Of a DNA stretch of 64,000 nt, positions 45,156 through 57,869 are shown in pieces. The DNA lies in the NCBI GenBank assembly GCA_017591395.1, contig WEDG01011610.1, positions 1-64,000 of the forward strand. Direction: 5' to 3'. Each line of letters starts with the position of its first letter. The first letter of the stretch is position 1. Position numbers and translations under genes: made by a program. The notes beneath the pieces were generated by a model that was not told the DNA's origin, did no database searches, and saw only the letters and a list, made by a program, of their open reading frames with translations. The stretch comes from Schistocephalus solidus (Eukaryota; Platyhelminthes; Cestoda; Diphyllobothriidea; Diphyllobothriidae).

Positions 45156-48100
45156 CTGCGAATAGCAAATTTATAAGCATATAAAACTCAGGAAGAGAAC
45201 AAAAACTCTTCTGTTATTCGTGTACAGAATTAGTTTTCTCAAAATCTGTTAGACAGTTTTTCCGGTAACATCTATGCACTTATATCGGAAATAGGCGCAA
45301 AATGTTTTGAGCTTAGCTCTGTCGCAAAGGGTTGGTCAAATGGCAGGATGCTCCAAAGCAGAAATGGAGGACAATGGCCCTATCTTTTGGCATTCAGCTT
45401 ACATTTTGATTCAAACCAGTCAATATTTAATAGCCTAACTTCGCTGAATGATATCATAATAATTTTTGACTTACAGTTACTTTTAAGAGAGTGACATAGC
45501 AGAGAATTATAAGTCAGTTTTCGGTTGAAAGTTTACAAGCTTTATTTTGTCCCAAAAACCATCCTTACTATTTTGCCTTTATTTTAACCGACATCCAAAC
45601 ATAGGATTTGTTACTTGTGCATTCTAAATGCAGTTCCATAGGTTATAAATTCTAAGCAATACTTGGTTTCAGTGAAGCATGTTGGTCAGATAGCCGCGTC
45701 GATACACTTTCGTGCTCAAAAACTCCTATGCTTCGACAAAAATAGGGCTAGAAGTCGCAGACAGACATGAAATACAAGTACTAAAAGACGCACGAGACAG
45801 GATTAAAGTAAAAATATGTTAATGTCCTAGATTATGAAGTCAAATCCTCGCGGGTTCACTTTCTTGCTTTCGAAGTATCAGCAATCCGTGATTTTTCTTC
45901 CTTGCCATTCAAGCTCCTCTTTCAGCTCTTTCTGAGGCTGGTGGGTCTAATACTCGTTTCCTGTCAGAACGTGCATTTACTGCTTTTCGCCATGGCAAAT
46001 CCTTTATCCATTTCGGAGAGCGTGGTTAATGTATGCGTTAGACCTCCAAGTTCATTGACCAATTTAAATCAGCTTGCATAATGCCATCAGGCTTACTTTG
46101 GGTTCGTATTTAAACCAGTTCGTCATCGAAAAGCTGCATGATATTAACCAGCCACGGTCAAGCTTGGAAGCCAAGTTATTAGAAATCAAGCTCCATAGTA
46201 TTCAAAATATCACTTCAGTTTCATTCTGTATGGTTTCTTCATCCTGGCTGCCGTAGGTTTATAAGGAGATGATCAGTGTGCATGAGATATTCAAGTGATT
46301 TTTAGTAAATTTACCAAGCAAAATAGGCAAGGGTTTTTGTGTCCAATACATTTTTTAAAATCTGTTTCGGCTGCACTCTTCTTCGAAAATTGAAGCAGCT
46401 TCTTGGAGACCCGTGTTTGATATGCACCAAATCAACACGGTCACTATAAACTGTCAGTTTCAAACCAGTATTTTGTCAGCTGCATGTGAGACATTTAGAA
46501 CTCTATCATACATTTTAAATTTTCTTATTATTTAAAAAATACTTACAGTCCCAAACTAGGGATTAATTACTTCTGTTTTCAAAATGCATCACTCTTACGT
46601 TTATGGAGACACAGATAAAATGACCGTTGAAATATTTCTTTTTATTAGCTTTCGTAATGTTGATAAACTATTCATATTTCAGCCAACGCTTATTGCCCCC
46701 TTTTTGTTTTGTCACATTTTAGAAACTCATCGGTTCTCCACCTGTCAATTGGATCTAAACCGTAGCTAGGAATTAAGGACCCTATAAACGGTAGTAAAAC
46801 GGTCACCGAGTAGGACCTTCTGACCGCAGATGAGGAAATCTGACTGATGTCAGAAAATATTATGGTAAGCAGAGTTCATTCTTTATTGACTTTTAATTTA
46901 GAGTTTGTAATAAAATGTCGGAAATTGTGTGGCTTTTTGCTAGATGTCTAACTTAGAGCTTTGATATAAAGTCAAATGCCCGAATCTACCCTCTTATTCA
47001 ATTCTCTGAAAATAATGTCTATAGCAATCGCTGGTGACAGTGATTTAATAATATATTTACAGTCGGCCAAGACAATGACTGCAAACAATAAAACAGAACG
47101 TTCGACTGTGACATTATAAGCAAGCATATGTAATCTGAATCTTCAGATTCCAAAAGGCTTCAAGCATTATTTGTCAGAGTTTACGTACCCGTTATCCGCA
47201 TGACGCCTGATTGCATCAACGGCATCATCCAGGCGTCTCCTTAAATGACAAAAGCAGAGTTAATCGTTAACGTTTCAAGAATCCAAAGCTTGCTGTAAAA
47301 ATATATTCTTAATGTCACTGTACTTGAAATATATACTGTGACTTCATGATCAAAATCTAACACTGAAAATATTATATATGGTTAAAAGCTACATATTTTT
47401 CATCAATATTGTCATATAACAGATGCATTCGATTTCTGCATTGAACTTAAAATTAATATGTTACCTTCTTTTAAACGGCCTTGCACACTCTTGCAATTTA
47501 GTGACTCCTAAAATCTAAAATGAAATCACTTTAAATTTCATCGTGTTTTTATAAATTTCGGAAATAGCAAAAGTTTTTCTTTAAATACTGGATCACGAAG
47601 GAAAACAGTAAGCATTTTAAGAGAGAAAGATAGCGTTTTTAAGAGCAGCTACAAAGCTAATAAAAGTAGTTCACCTAGCAAGAGGCTTTTGAACCAGTTG
47701 CTTATAAGGCTTTTTCTGCGAAAGGAAAGAAATAACATAGGCTTTTCTTTTCTTAAGGCCAACCTCAGAATTGTAAAAAGGAAATAAGAATACTTAAAAT
47801 AATATAAAGATGCCAGTCTCCTTAAATGATTATTTATATTAGAAAGGAAATATTTACATATATACTTTGAATAAATTATTATTAAATAAACCCATTTAGC
47901 CCAAGTAGAAAGATCTGATGCAAAACAGCATGAATAAGTAGTTTGTCAGATATCTTGATAGGCGAGATTCGCAAAAGGTCAAATGTTAGCATATCTCCTC
48001 AATATTTGAACCTGAAATCAAAAAGATGAAGACAGTTTGCTTATGCTTAAAATCGTCTATGATTTAAAAATTATTTAAAATACATATTTGTTAACTTTAA

Positions 48101-49600
48101 ACAAAGTTTTGCTACTTTTTTTAAGTATAAAAATCGATTTAAGATTGAATTTTTATTAATAAATGGATATAACTTTTAAGGAATGCTTAATACTTTCAAT
48201 TAAATTTATCTAAGGCCCTGAAGTACCTTATAATGCTTCAGCATGATCTGTGCAACATGGAAAAAAAGGCTCTGCATACTGATTTAAAATAAACTGTCAT
48301 TATATTTATTCTTATAGGAGAAAATATACACGTACTTATTTTCACAAGGTATTATCACAGTGAAGGATTTATAAAAAACATGAGACCTTTATAGGAAATA
48401 CTGCAATATAGATTTATATCAGTGATGCGATTTTCATAACTAAACATTTAGTTGGTGGACGTGTCAGTTACCTGCTATTTGGCAAATTTTTGCAATATCC
48501 AAAAACGTCGTGTCCTTTTGGCTGAGTATTTTCATGGTTGAACCAACGTAAGCTTTACAATTTGACTAATTTAGCGACATGGATAGACATAGAGACATAG
48601 ATAGTAAACATCTTAACGAAATTATTCTAAAGCACTCACATCAGTATCTAATTGATTCATCAAAATTTGGTTAGATTTCCTCTCAATGGTGCCGGAACTA
48701 AAATCCACATTTTCAATTTTCGGTCTCTTGGAAAATTTCGTGAGATATTCCGAGCTATTTCCCACATCACGGCGAGCCCATCCTTGGGGCAGGTGGCTAA
48801 AAGCAAATTTTTAAAAGACATTGCTTCAATTTAAATCAACCCATCTGCATTCTGTTTGCATGGATAAAAGGGATGTGTTCAGATGTTTCTGAAGCTATAG
48901 TTTCATTGTTTTATCGCTCCTGTCCTAAACTACTTAAACTGCACTTAACAAAGGCGTTTTACAAATAATTTTCATATTACGGGATCTACAATTATTATAA
49001 AGTTATCTGTTAGTTGCCTTCTTATCATGCTTCTTAATCCTCTAAGAAGGGAGGTCCATTTTTTAAGTCGAACCAAAATAGCACTAAAAAATTAGAGAAA
49101 CGCGTCAGAGGAGTTTAAATTACGCCAAATCCATGCGTCGTTCAATGCGTTTAAGTTAGAAATAATTGATATATCATTAACTAAATTTGCTCATTTCTGG
49201 TGTATTAGCTGAGAATGCTGCATGGGAATATTTGAATTTATGTATGGAAGGGGTTAAAATTAGAAGAACTCCCATGTTTAATATAGCCATTCTTTGTTTT
49301 TTTCAAAGTTTCACCTCGGTACCTGAGAGATAATCATAGCTGTCAAGCGACTCAAAATGTATTCCAAAGTGTCGTTTTAGGGAAATTTTATAGTTTTTAA
49401 AATAAATTTGTGGCAAAATTATGAAGACAGTTCTTACTGGTGCATTATTAAGGAAATACTTAAAAAAAACAGTGCAGTGCGACTCCAACGACAGTAATTG
49501 TACGAGACACTTTAACAGAGGTTGATTCCAAAACATTTTATGGAAAGATGGATTTAATTAACAGAAAAGCAATATTTTAATATTATACTACGTACCCGGT
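45156..49600. other. AT-rich, no recognised gene
   Basis: If the unknown minus-strand gene continues upstream, this is its intron. A particularly AT-rich part is 47.3-48.4 kb. I found no exon with the required phase-1 end that I would defend. Confidence 0.4.
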
Positions 49601-50388
49601 ACACCTACACATACTACATGTGTTGTGTCAGTATCATATAACGTCATATGCGATATCGCATGTATACTCTTTGACTCCTTTTTCAAAGTATGAGTCAGCG
49701 CAAGAGACGGTCTTTAAACTTTGCTAATTAATCATTTGCCTGTAAAAGTTTGAGCAGAAATCATATCCTTTATAGGAATAACAAAATACTTATATAATTA
49801 TGTTGTATATATCTATATATAAATTAAATATAATGCAGCAATTGAAAACCTTATTTATTCAAAGATCGACAACTAAAAACAAAAATTTAGAAGTAATGAG
49901 CTTCGACAATATCAGTTTAACAGAAATTTACAGAAAACTGGTGTTCATTCCTTTGCTTTCATTCATGCGCAATAACACAAATCTCATTCAAAAAGGTCGC
50001 GTTGACTTACGTCATTTAAAACTAGCTTTCATTAGAAATGAATTTCCTTCAATTTACATAGGTTCCTACCGACATGTGTTACATAATTTCTGGATTAAAA
50101 TAATGTTTTTTAAATAAAGGTACGTCAAGTAAACTAAGGAACGCATGAATTAGCATTTGAAATGTTTTCATATATAGTACATGTGGTGTGATATTGAAAG
50201 TCAAGATGATGTCATATCGCTAAGTGCATGTACTAAAAAAGGTTTAAATAAAAGTTGATACACTTGATAACGATTGCTGTTTTTTCTTTGAGTGACATGG
50301 TTTAGCACTTAAGGAACTGTTTGTCTCGGGCATGTCCTCACCTACATTTTCATTAATATCAACTTGTCAACTTCAAGGCTTCGGGTCT

Positions 50389-50577
50389 TCAAGTGGATTG
50401 CAAAGTTGCAATGCATTCAGTGCACCTCAAACCATTATCGGAGGGACCCAAGAATTCTGAATTTTTGACCAGTTTGAATAACATCAGTTTTTCCGACAAA
50501 GGCCTCTTTCGAAAGCTTCCACGTACGGAGGCACTCTTAGATGTTTTGCGAAAAAACCCGTACACCATACTGTACAT
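50389..50577 (-). other. Candidate exon, unrecognised, both strands open
   Basis: The minus-strand frame reads VYGFFRKTSKSASVRGSFRK then RPLSEKLMLFKLVKNSEFL, a basic, serine-containing stretch behind a possible acceptor ggataatgtacag. The plus strand is open over the same bases, so direction is ambiguous. No family recognised. Confidence 0.22.
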
Positions 50578-51539
50578 TATCCAGTGAAATTTAATCCTTA
50601 AATTTAACCAGTGAAAGTCCTAAGTGGCATAAATACTTGCATAACCAACAACAATGAAAAGTTATAATTTATACATGATGGCTTACTTTAACTGTGTAAC
50701 CAGCATAAACTTCTCTGAATTTATTTACAAGATGAAAAATATTCTCTTATGGTACAGTAAGACCAAAATCTTAATAGCATAACCATTAATGCCACTGTTC
50801 ATCCTAATTTCCTGCAATAGGAGATTTCCACTGTTTACATGAGCGTGGCGTAGTTTATATGCGAATAAATTATAATATGCAAACACTATAATTGTTGTAT
50901 CTTTTGAAATCGAATTCAACTCATCGGAAGCTTTGAAGAGATATATTTTCCTTCACGACATCTGGCTTTAAAGACTAACGCCGTTTTATAATCCTGGTAG
51001 ATAGCTACTCTGATACAAGCACACTTACCATGATTAAAACCTTACGGTTCGGCTGCGAATAGTGTATGGAAAGACAGAGAATATTACAATATTGTCAGTG
51101 TTGGTCGTCGAACATCCCCAGTATAACCTCTGAAAATGCCTAAATAGAGATTCTTGTCAGACGGCTTCTCTTTATCCCCTCCTAACGTGGTCAAATTTTT
51201 TATCTATAAGCTATAATAAACATCTAAACATATTTGCGTATCACGTCATCCATATTTAGCTTACAAAGGAAGTCTTCCTAGGTTGAGGTGGTGCAAAGAG
51301 GCGATAGGGGGGAGGAAGCTTCAACCTACATGTTCATATAAAATTAGACTTCGTATGGAATTCTCGTGTGATTTTAATTACTCTACCTAAATTGTGGGAC
51401 TCAAATTTGCAAAGATCACCTGAAAGTTCGGCCTTTTGAATAAACCACCTTTTCTTTTCGGGGTCAGGCTTATCTTACAGGACAGGCTTGTAAAACGAAT
51501 AATTCCAAGTTTGATAGCTTAATCGGTTAACATGTCAGT

Positions 51540-51640
51540 AAGACCGTCGTAGTCCGACGAGGTCCACCATGTTCTCCAAAGCAAGGTAGTGCAGGAATCC
51601 TTTCATTACATTGCTTTGTCACAGTATGTAACGCATGGAT
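51540..51640. repeat. Dispersed repeat, second copy of the CGACGAGGTCCACC core
   Basis: gtccgacgaggtccaccatg then gcaaggtagtgca and aacgcatggat. Companion of 21030-21420, in a locally AT-rich setting. Confidence 0.45.
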
Positions 51641-51886
51641 AAATTTCCTATTTCAGTTAAGGATGTTCACGAGAAAAGACGGGCGTCGTCTATTGGCCAC
51701 TCCATTTGAAGGTACTTATGGCAACATCGTGGATTGAAGCCAGTTTGCATATTCGGCTTCACATTTTAATGTCAGTTGACCATATTTATAACTCCAGCGA
51801 ATTACCTCTTCACAGCTGTTAATGTGGATATAAAAAAGAATGTTCCTAACATCTCCTATTGTAGGACATCGCTAGGGAGCAACAAG

Positions 51887-52096
51887 TTAAAAGGTATGGT
51901 TCTTTAAACGTGTGCACGTGTGTGAAAGATTGAAAAATACAAACAATTTGAGTAACTCTCTGGTTGGTTTTTGTGCAGAAAGGTAACTATTAAGTAACTG
52001 ACAGGTAACTTCGGTCAAAACCTTAGTTAGAGCATATTCGTCTCCTTTATCGTCTAGGTTTTTCAGAATTTCTGTCGCAATGTTGAAGCTTATCAA
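51887..52096 (-). other. Candidate exon, unrecognised
   Basis: A minus-strand frame of 69 codons with amphipathic, protein-like composition: ISFNIATEILKNLDDKGDEY, then KVLTEVTCQLLNSYLSAQK. A possible acceptor (attgcgacag) lies inside it and a possible donor at AAG|GTTTTG. It stands alone in AT-rich sequence and could be an upstream exon of the unknown minus-strand gene or chance. Confidence 0.25.
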
Positions 52097-52959
52097 TCAT
52101 TATCTTTCTGGGTGTGAAGGTATGCCAAATGTAAACGATGCATAGGTTTAAGTCAGTCCAGAAAAAACACAAACGGTTTCGGCTGGTATTCTGTTAATTC
52201 TTTATACCACACCGAATTTTCGTCAGCCGTTTGGCTTCTGCAATTTTTCCATACTCGATCACGGATGAAGTCTAACAGATACCCATAAGGGCATTTGAGT
52301 GACAAACAATTAAATCTTTGGGGTTAAAAAAAGCTTGGTGCCAATAATTTGTATGTGTTCAGAATTTTGCACCTGTGTTATCGTAGAAACTTAAATACAG
52401 GATAGGACTACCATATATGAAATTCCGTTAACATATCACATCTATTAGTTAAGAGATTTTTGAGATGTCATGTGGGGCTGGGTTTGAATGAGAAATAACG
52501 TCGAAGATATAACTTCAGAAGAAAAAGCTCGATAACAAATTCTAAGTTTAATGTATTACCATATGCATATTCTCCCGCACCAGATACCCCTTAACTTCTG
52601 CAAGTTCACTTCTAGCATTTAAGCTACTCGTTAACCTATAATCGCGCTGATACTCTTCGTATAACTTCGTCTCTCCATTTCCACTTGTCCCGAAGTACCA
52701 GGTACTAAGGGAAGGGGGTTTGAGTGGACCAGAACCGCGTAGATAATGTGGACAATAAAGGTCGATCGTGAGACTCGGTTGCTGTTTTTACCGAGAAAAA
52801 TTCGCTGAGTCTTTTTAACGTGTCTTGTGACTATTTACGAACAATGTATTTTTTTCGTTTAATACTGGCTATTCGCATAAAATGGTGATGCATTTGGAAG
52901 ATGACCACGGAACAAAGTCCACTAGAAACCTACGATTTGTTGCAAAACGCAACCAATTT

Positions 52960-53040
52960 CGGTTCAGTTCAGATCAGTTTAGTTTTTTTGAGGGAAATAT
53001 ATGGTAGGTACCTTTGAACTCCCTATTTGGTTAATGCAGC
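52960..53040 (+). repeat. Dispersed repeat with TGAACTCCCTATTT core, copy 1
   Basis: tagtttttttgagggaaata then taggtacc and tttgaactccctatttg. Shares the core and upstream spacing with copies near 53520-53560 and 63900-63945. Confidence 0.5.
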
Positions 53041-53394
53041 GGAAGCATGTCAAATATTTGGATAACGGATCATTCAAAAATGCAAGTGAATTCTGAAAAA
53101 CGTAAAGGTATATTTACTTGTTCCTGCGTTTTTTAGTAGTTGGAGACATGTGAACGGACTTTTTTGTGCAATGCAGTAGGTAATGTAAGCGCACTTACGA
53201 TGCAGGGAAAGAAAATTTTGTTCAGTCTGCAGATGGTAAGATGAATATCAGCAGGGAATGTGCACAGTGGGGGAGATATTTTGTTTAATAAGCAATCGTT
53301 TCTTAAATATTAAAAGAAATATTATAAAAAAAAAATTGTATCAGGATGACATAAGATGGAATGCATAGTGGTGCGTACTGCAATGCTAATTCAG

Positions 53395-53475
53395 TTTCAG
53401 TTTAAAAGCTTCCACGGATGCAGACATAAAAATATTCTCGGGCAAGGAACTCTAAACTTCAACTACCCTGCTGGA
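53395..53475 (-). mobile_element. CR1-like C-terminal remnant
   Basis: The minus strand reads VLFSSRVVEV, stop, SSLPENIFMSASVEAFKLKL. This matches the tail motif FFS.RVVE.WNSLP....S.E.FK.KLD of the CR1-like copy ending at 54061, with Trp replaced by a stop. Only about 27 codons are recognisable. Confidence 0.65.
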
Positions 53476-53514
53476 GAAAAGAACTTCAGTATCATTATCA
53501 GTATATGTTTGGGA

Positions 53515-53565
53515 AGATATAGGTGAGTCGCCTTTGAATTCCCTATTTGTACATGCGAGTTGTGG
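53515..53565 (+). repeat. Dispersed repeat with TGAATTCCCTATTT core, copy 2
   Basis: ataggtgagtcgcctttgaa continuing ttccctatttg; one mismatch in the core relative to copy 1. Confidence 0.45.
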
Positions 53566-54802
53566 TATCAAAAAAATAGTATCTCGATATGTTGGCGAGG
53601 CCAACATAGTGGAACATAGTTGAAAAATAGCAGACAGTGAAAAAAAACTCTCGGTGATATTTTGGAGAAAAAACGGTCGCCCTTGGGCGGGGGTCCAACG
53701 GGGGGCATTGTGAAGGGAACCTGAATCAGCCAGATGCTCCCTTGCTGATTGCAGAGTCCGTTGAGGGATTTCAAAGGCGGAAATATATGCCCAGATCATC
53801 CTCGGTTCATTGCGGTTCGAACCAAGGGAGAACGTTCATACACCTCATGGACGATGGTGGCCAGGTCCAGCTGATGCGAACACTCACGGTGTCACCATAG
53901 TGTGCAAATATATAAGCAGCGAAGACCTCGAGGACCCCAACATGGGAATTATGGGAGATTGCAAGACCTCAAACGAAAATAACAAACATAAAGAAATGTT
54001 ACTTTAACATAGCTAGTAGTATCATGAACACCATATTTGCTGACGTCACTCTTGCAGCTTTCAGTTCGTGTTGTAGCTCGCACCATTATATCGATCTAAC
54101 TTTCGCTTAAAAACCTCCAGGGAGTCCGACATTACAACATCCAGAGGAAGACTATTCCAAGCTTCTACTACTCTTTTGGAGAAGAAGTACTTCCGAGTGT
54201 CTAGCCTTGCTCCAGTCACACGTAATTTGAGAGGATGAACTCTCAAGTTCGTTGTTGTTGCTAACTCGAAGAAATCACCTGGGACGAGACAACAGACCTG
54301 GACGCATTGTATGCGAAATGTTAGTAATTGGTCCGCCCGAAGCTGTCTATAGCGCAAGGGAAAGAGATTGAGATTCGACAGCCGTGTTTCATAAGGCTGT
54401 GAGCCAAGTCCAAGGACAAGTTTTGTTGCTCACCTTTGGACCTTTTCGAGGATGTTGATGTCCTTCACCGCCCAGGGTCTCCAGGCTTGGATAGTGGACT
54501 CCAACTGTGGCCGCAAGAATTTTCCAAAGACTTTAGCGAAGCCGTCGGTAGTGAAGGCTGCGAAAGCTCGTTTAACGAGGTACAGAATCGACATGGCTGA
54601 ATTCGCTACCTTTGCGCAGTGTAGGGAGGGTTTAAGCGAGGGTGTGATCCAGACTCCCAGGTCCTTTTGGGCATCCACTTCTTTCAATGGAATGCCATTC
54701 AGACTGGAAACCGTACGGTTCGGAAGGATTGCTTTTCCCGACTCGTATGATGCACTTGCTCTCATTAAACGGCAAGAGCCAGTCATTTGACCATTTCTGG
54801 AG

Positions 54803-55639
54803 TCAATTTAAGTTTGCCTGCAAGTTCCTTTCGTCAGCCGCAGTTTGAATGACGCGCCAAAGTTTGAGATCATCGGCAAACATGGCAAAATCGCAGTCCA
54901 GTTCGTTGGCACAATCGTTGATGTAGACAATGAACAAAATAGGGCCGAGAACAGAGTCTTGGGGAACACTACTCTCAACCTCAAACTTGGTCGACTGTTT
55001 GTCGCTGATATGCACAGTTTGTGAGCGGCCAGTTAAGAAGTTTTCTATCCATGTCAGAAGTCTACCTCTTACGCCTATGCGGTTGAGTTTATAAAGAAGG
55101 CGGTGGTGCGGCACGCTATCAAAAGCCGTTTTGAAGTCTATATAGACTGCGTGCACCGTATTACCACTATCGACCGCTTCAGTCCAACGTTGTAAACAGT
55201 AGAGCAAATTTGTAACGCAGGATCTACCTCTACGGAAACCGTGCTGGACCTCGGATAGCAGATTGTTATGTTCTAGGAACTGCATTAGTTGTTGCTTTAT
55301 TATTTTTTCCATGATTTTGCAGCAAACTGAAGTAAGGCTGACCGGTCGATAATTGTTTGCAGAGACCCGGCTTCCACCCTTATAAAGCGGCGTAATCCAT
55401 GTGGATTTCCAGTCGGCTGGTAAACTTCCGGTCTGGAAGGATTTTTGGAAAATCGTAGAGAGCGGTTTGGCCAACTCTCTCGCTAACTCTTTCAACAGCT
55501 TGGCAGGTACTTCATCGGGACCCGGAGACTTAGATTCCTTTAACCCCAAAAGTTCCTTGAGGACAGTAATCTCGGTGAAGTGAACAGTCTTGACTATTGT
55601 TTTCACTTCGAAGCCATTGGTAGGGTAATTGTTACTCAT
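54803..55639 (-). pseudogene. CR1-like reverse transcriptase, longest intact frame
   Basis: An open frame of 278 codons covering RT fingers and palm. NNYRPVSLTSVCCKIMEKII is block 2, HAVYIDFKTAFDSVPHH carries the first catalytic Asp, and VPQDSVLGPILFIVYIND is block 4. FAMFADDLKLW near 54865 holds the catalytic DD. The Gly of the PQG turn is Asp here, which would be expected to damage the nucleotide pocket. A frame change near 54800 separates it from the thumb and C-terminal region. Confidence 0.9.
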
Positions 55640-56059
55640 TTCCTTTGTAAAAACAGACTGGAAAAATTCCGAAAGATGATGAGTCTTCGCACCGTCTTCA
55701 GTAAGGTCTATGCCCTCGGCGGTCCTCAGCAGGGGTATCGGATCCTTGTTCCGTGTATTCTGCCATGAGATAACCGTAAAACAGTTTCAGGTTCATGGTC
55801 ACCCGGTTCAGCAGGTCCACTTCGAAACCCTGTCTGTTGGTTAACCTTTTTCTCAAAATCGGACAGTGATTTTCCATGAGTCTGTGCAGTATGTCCCGGA
55901 ACGTTTCCCAGTCCTCGGTTATGTTTCCAAAGAATAAAGGTTCCCACAGAGTGCGCGTGAGTTTGGCCCTCATTCCACCGAAATCGCCTTGCCATATATT
56001 CCTTTTGATTGTTGTGTGTCTTGCTGGTATAGAAAATAGTGAGTACTCCCATCGCAGTA

Positions 56060-56847
56060 CCACGTGGTCACTTTAACCTAGCGGCGGTAGACATGACACT
56101 TCGTCGATGCTGTCGTGCGACTTCGTGAGAACTAGGTTTAGGCAATTGGCCTGTTCTCCTTCGCACATCCTTGTTTGAAAAGTGACGTGCTGTGTGAGAA
56201 GTAACTTAAGCGTCATGGTCAGGAGACAACCGTCAAAGGCTAGGTCAGAACTATGTGCGCAGGTTTAGCTCCAGTCGATGTGAGGCGCATTGGAGTCACC
56301 GATGATCAGGATATCAAACCGTGTGGCAATCGTTTCTAGCTCCTCTAGCAGGTAAGTATCGGCTATGGGTCTCTTCTTGGTGGGCGTTCGATTGTCAGGA
56401 CATCTAGACTTGATGTACCTGGCACTTTTACGGATAGCCATATCACCTCGGAAGTAGACGCGAGTTTATAAGTTTTGTCTAAAACTGTAAGTTCAATTTC
56501 ACGTATATGAGTACACCGCCTCCTTGACACTCATTCTGGTTTTTTCTTAAAAGTTGGTAGCCAGCCATAGTTACTTCCCGGTCGTCCACGTGTTGGGACA
56601 ACCAAGTTTCTGTTACGGAAATTATATCTGGAGATAGATCGCAGACATGAATCTTAAGCTCGTCGAGCTTCGATAATATACTCTGTGAATTGGTGTACAG
56701 GAATGTTAGTTTTCGGTTTGCTCGGAAAGTGCTAACAGTCGGGCACGAACCACTATTTACTGGGCCAACTGTGTGGTAATCCGGAACGGGCCTCTCCATG
56801 GGGAGAACAATGGACGATGGATCACTTGGTTGTTGTAAATTAACCAA
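56060..56847 (-). pseudogene. CR1-like APE endonuclease domain, with internal stops
   Basis: The N-terminal half is open (56847-56479) with TNSQSILSKLDELKIHV and ISVTETWLSQHVDDREV. After a frame change the GDSNAPHIDW motif (usually GDFNAP..DW) and SDHVV survive, but each is next to a stop codon. The endonuclease nicks target DNA to prime reverse transcription in this class of elements; this copy is inactive. Confidence 0.8.
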
Positions 56848-57869
56848 GTTTGTTTCCCCCTCGCTGAGCCGCCGTCTTAGTTCGATGACAAGTTGATGGC
56901 GTTTGTTCCGCTCTGCGGGTGAGAAGTCCTGTTGAAAAAAATTCCAGGGTTTGAGTTTTGTAACTTAAAGTGCCTCGACAGAATGAGACTGGCTTCCTGG
57001 CTACTGGTCAAGATACCTTTAGAGGCCTAGGACGTGTTGATTCATATTGGCTTTTGGGCCGTTTTCCAAGGCGGAAGGCTTTTTCCAGTTCAATCGATGT
57101 ATTAGGTTCCAGCATATTGTTCAGGAGTTCATGAAAGCGGTTCATGTCTTCAGAATATCGTTCTATGGGAGTGGTGGCTGTTGATTCATGTAGTCCCTGT
57201 ATTATAAATCTTTTTTTCTGTCCGTGGCATTTTTTGTACCTACAACGCTGTCTTCCACTATCTGGTGGGAAGGTTTCACGTTGCGCCCTGGTGACAATGG
57301 AGCGGATGTTGATTGGCTATGCGTTGACTTTGATCCGGTTTTTTTGGTTTCGGTGAATTCCACGGGTTCGACGATTTTGAATCGCAGGTGGTAGTTTCGG
57401 TTGGGGAATCAATTCCACTGCTTGTGCTCGGTGTGAGAATCTCAGTATTTCCTGTGGAGGACAAGGCAATGGTCAAACCCAGTGTTCGAGCTTTTTTGAG
57501 GAATCTCTCGAAGTCGGTTGTCCATTGGTTTTTTGCTTCTTGGTGTCAGTTTTGCGTTTTGGACGGCTTTTTTTGTTTTAGGCGAACTGTTATTGTCCTG
57601 CGCCATTGGTACTTGTTGTTCGGTAGCCGTAGAAGCTGCTGAAGTTGTTTTTGGGATACCCTTGGAACGTGTATCAATGGTTCTGCTCCTGGTTAGTCGC
57701 TCAGTGGACTCCTGCGTGGCATCTACTGCTTTAGAGGTGCCTTTTAGCGCAGATTTTATTTGCCTTATCTCATCCTCGAGCTGGTTTAGCTTGATAGACA
57801 GTTTCTGACAGCCTCCACGAATGGCAGTGTCGTCAATAGTGTGCATATTAATTTGAGAGTGCCCACCGC

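Larger units (their letters stand above)
54000..57850 (-). mobile_element. CR1-like non-LTR retrotransposon, nearly complete but broken
   Basis: Read from 57850 downward. First, an ORF1-like frame (57846-57276 with frame changes) starts with a coiled-coil KLSIKLNQLEDEIRQIKSAL. An APE-type endonuclease follows, at about 56847-56060: LTFLYTNSQSIL, SVTETWL, IIGDSNAPHIDW and SDHVV. Reverse transcriptase lies at 55639-54803 with SPGPDEVPAKLL, NYRPVSL, IDFKTAFDSVPHH and FADDLKLW, and the C-terminal part at 54786-54061 ends in [16 protein letters not shown]. The endonuclease has in-frame stops (after HIDWS and before SDHVV), and the RT reads PQDSVLGP where PQGSVLGP is expected. The 3' untranslated end is probably near 54000. 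Confidence 0.88.

Noticed and set aside
53452..53799. 115-codon minus-strand frame as a gene
   Set aside because: Only its last part matches anything, namely the CR1-like tail; the remainder has no recognisable motif or splice support.
57388..57808. Plus-strand open frames of 84 and 96 codons
   Set aside because: Antisense shadows of the CR1-like ORF1 coiled-coil region on the minus strand.
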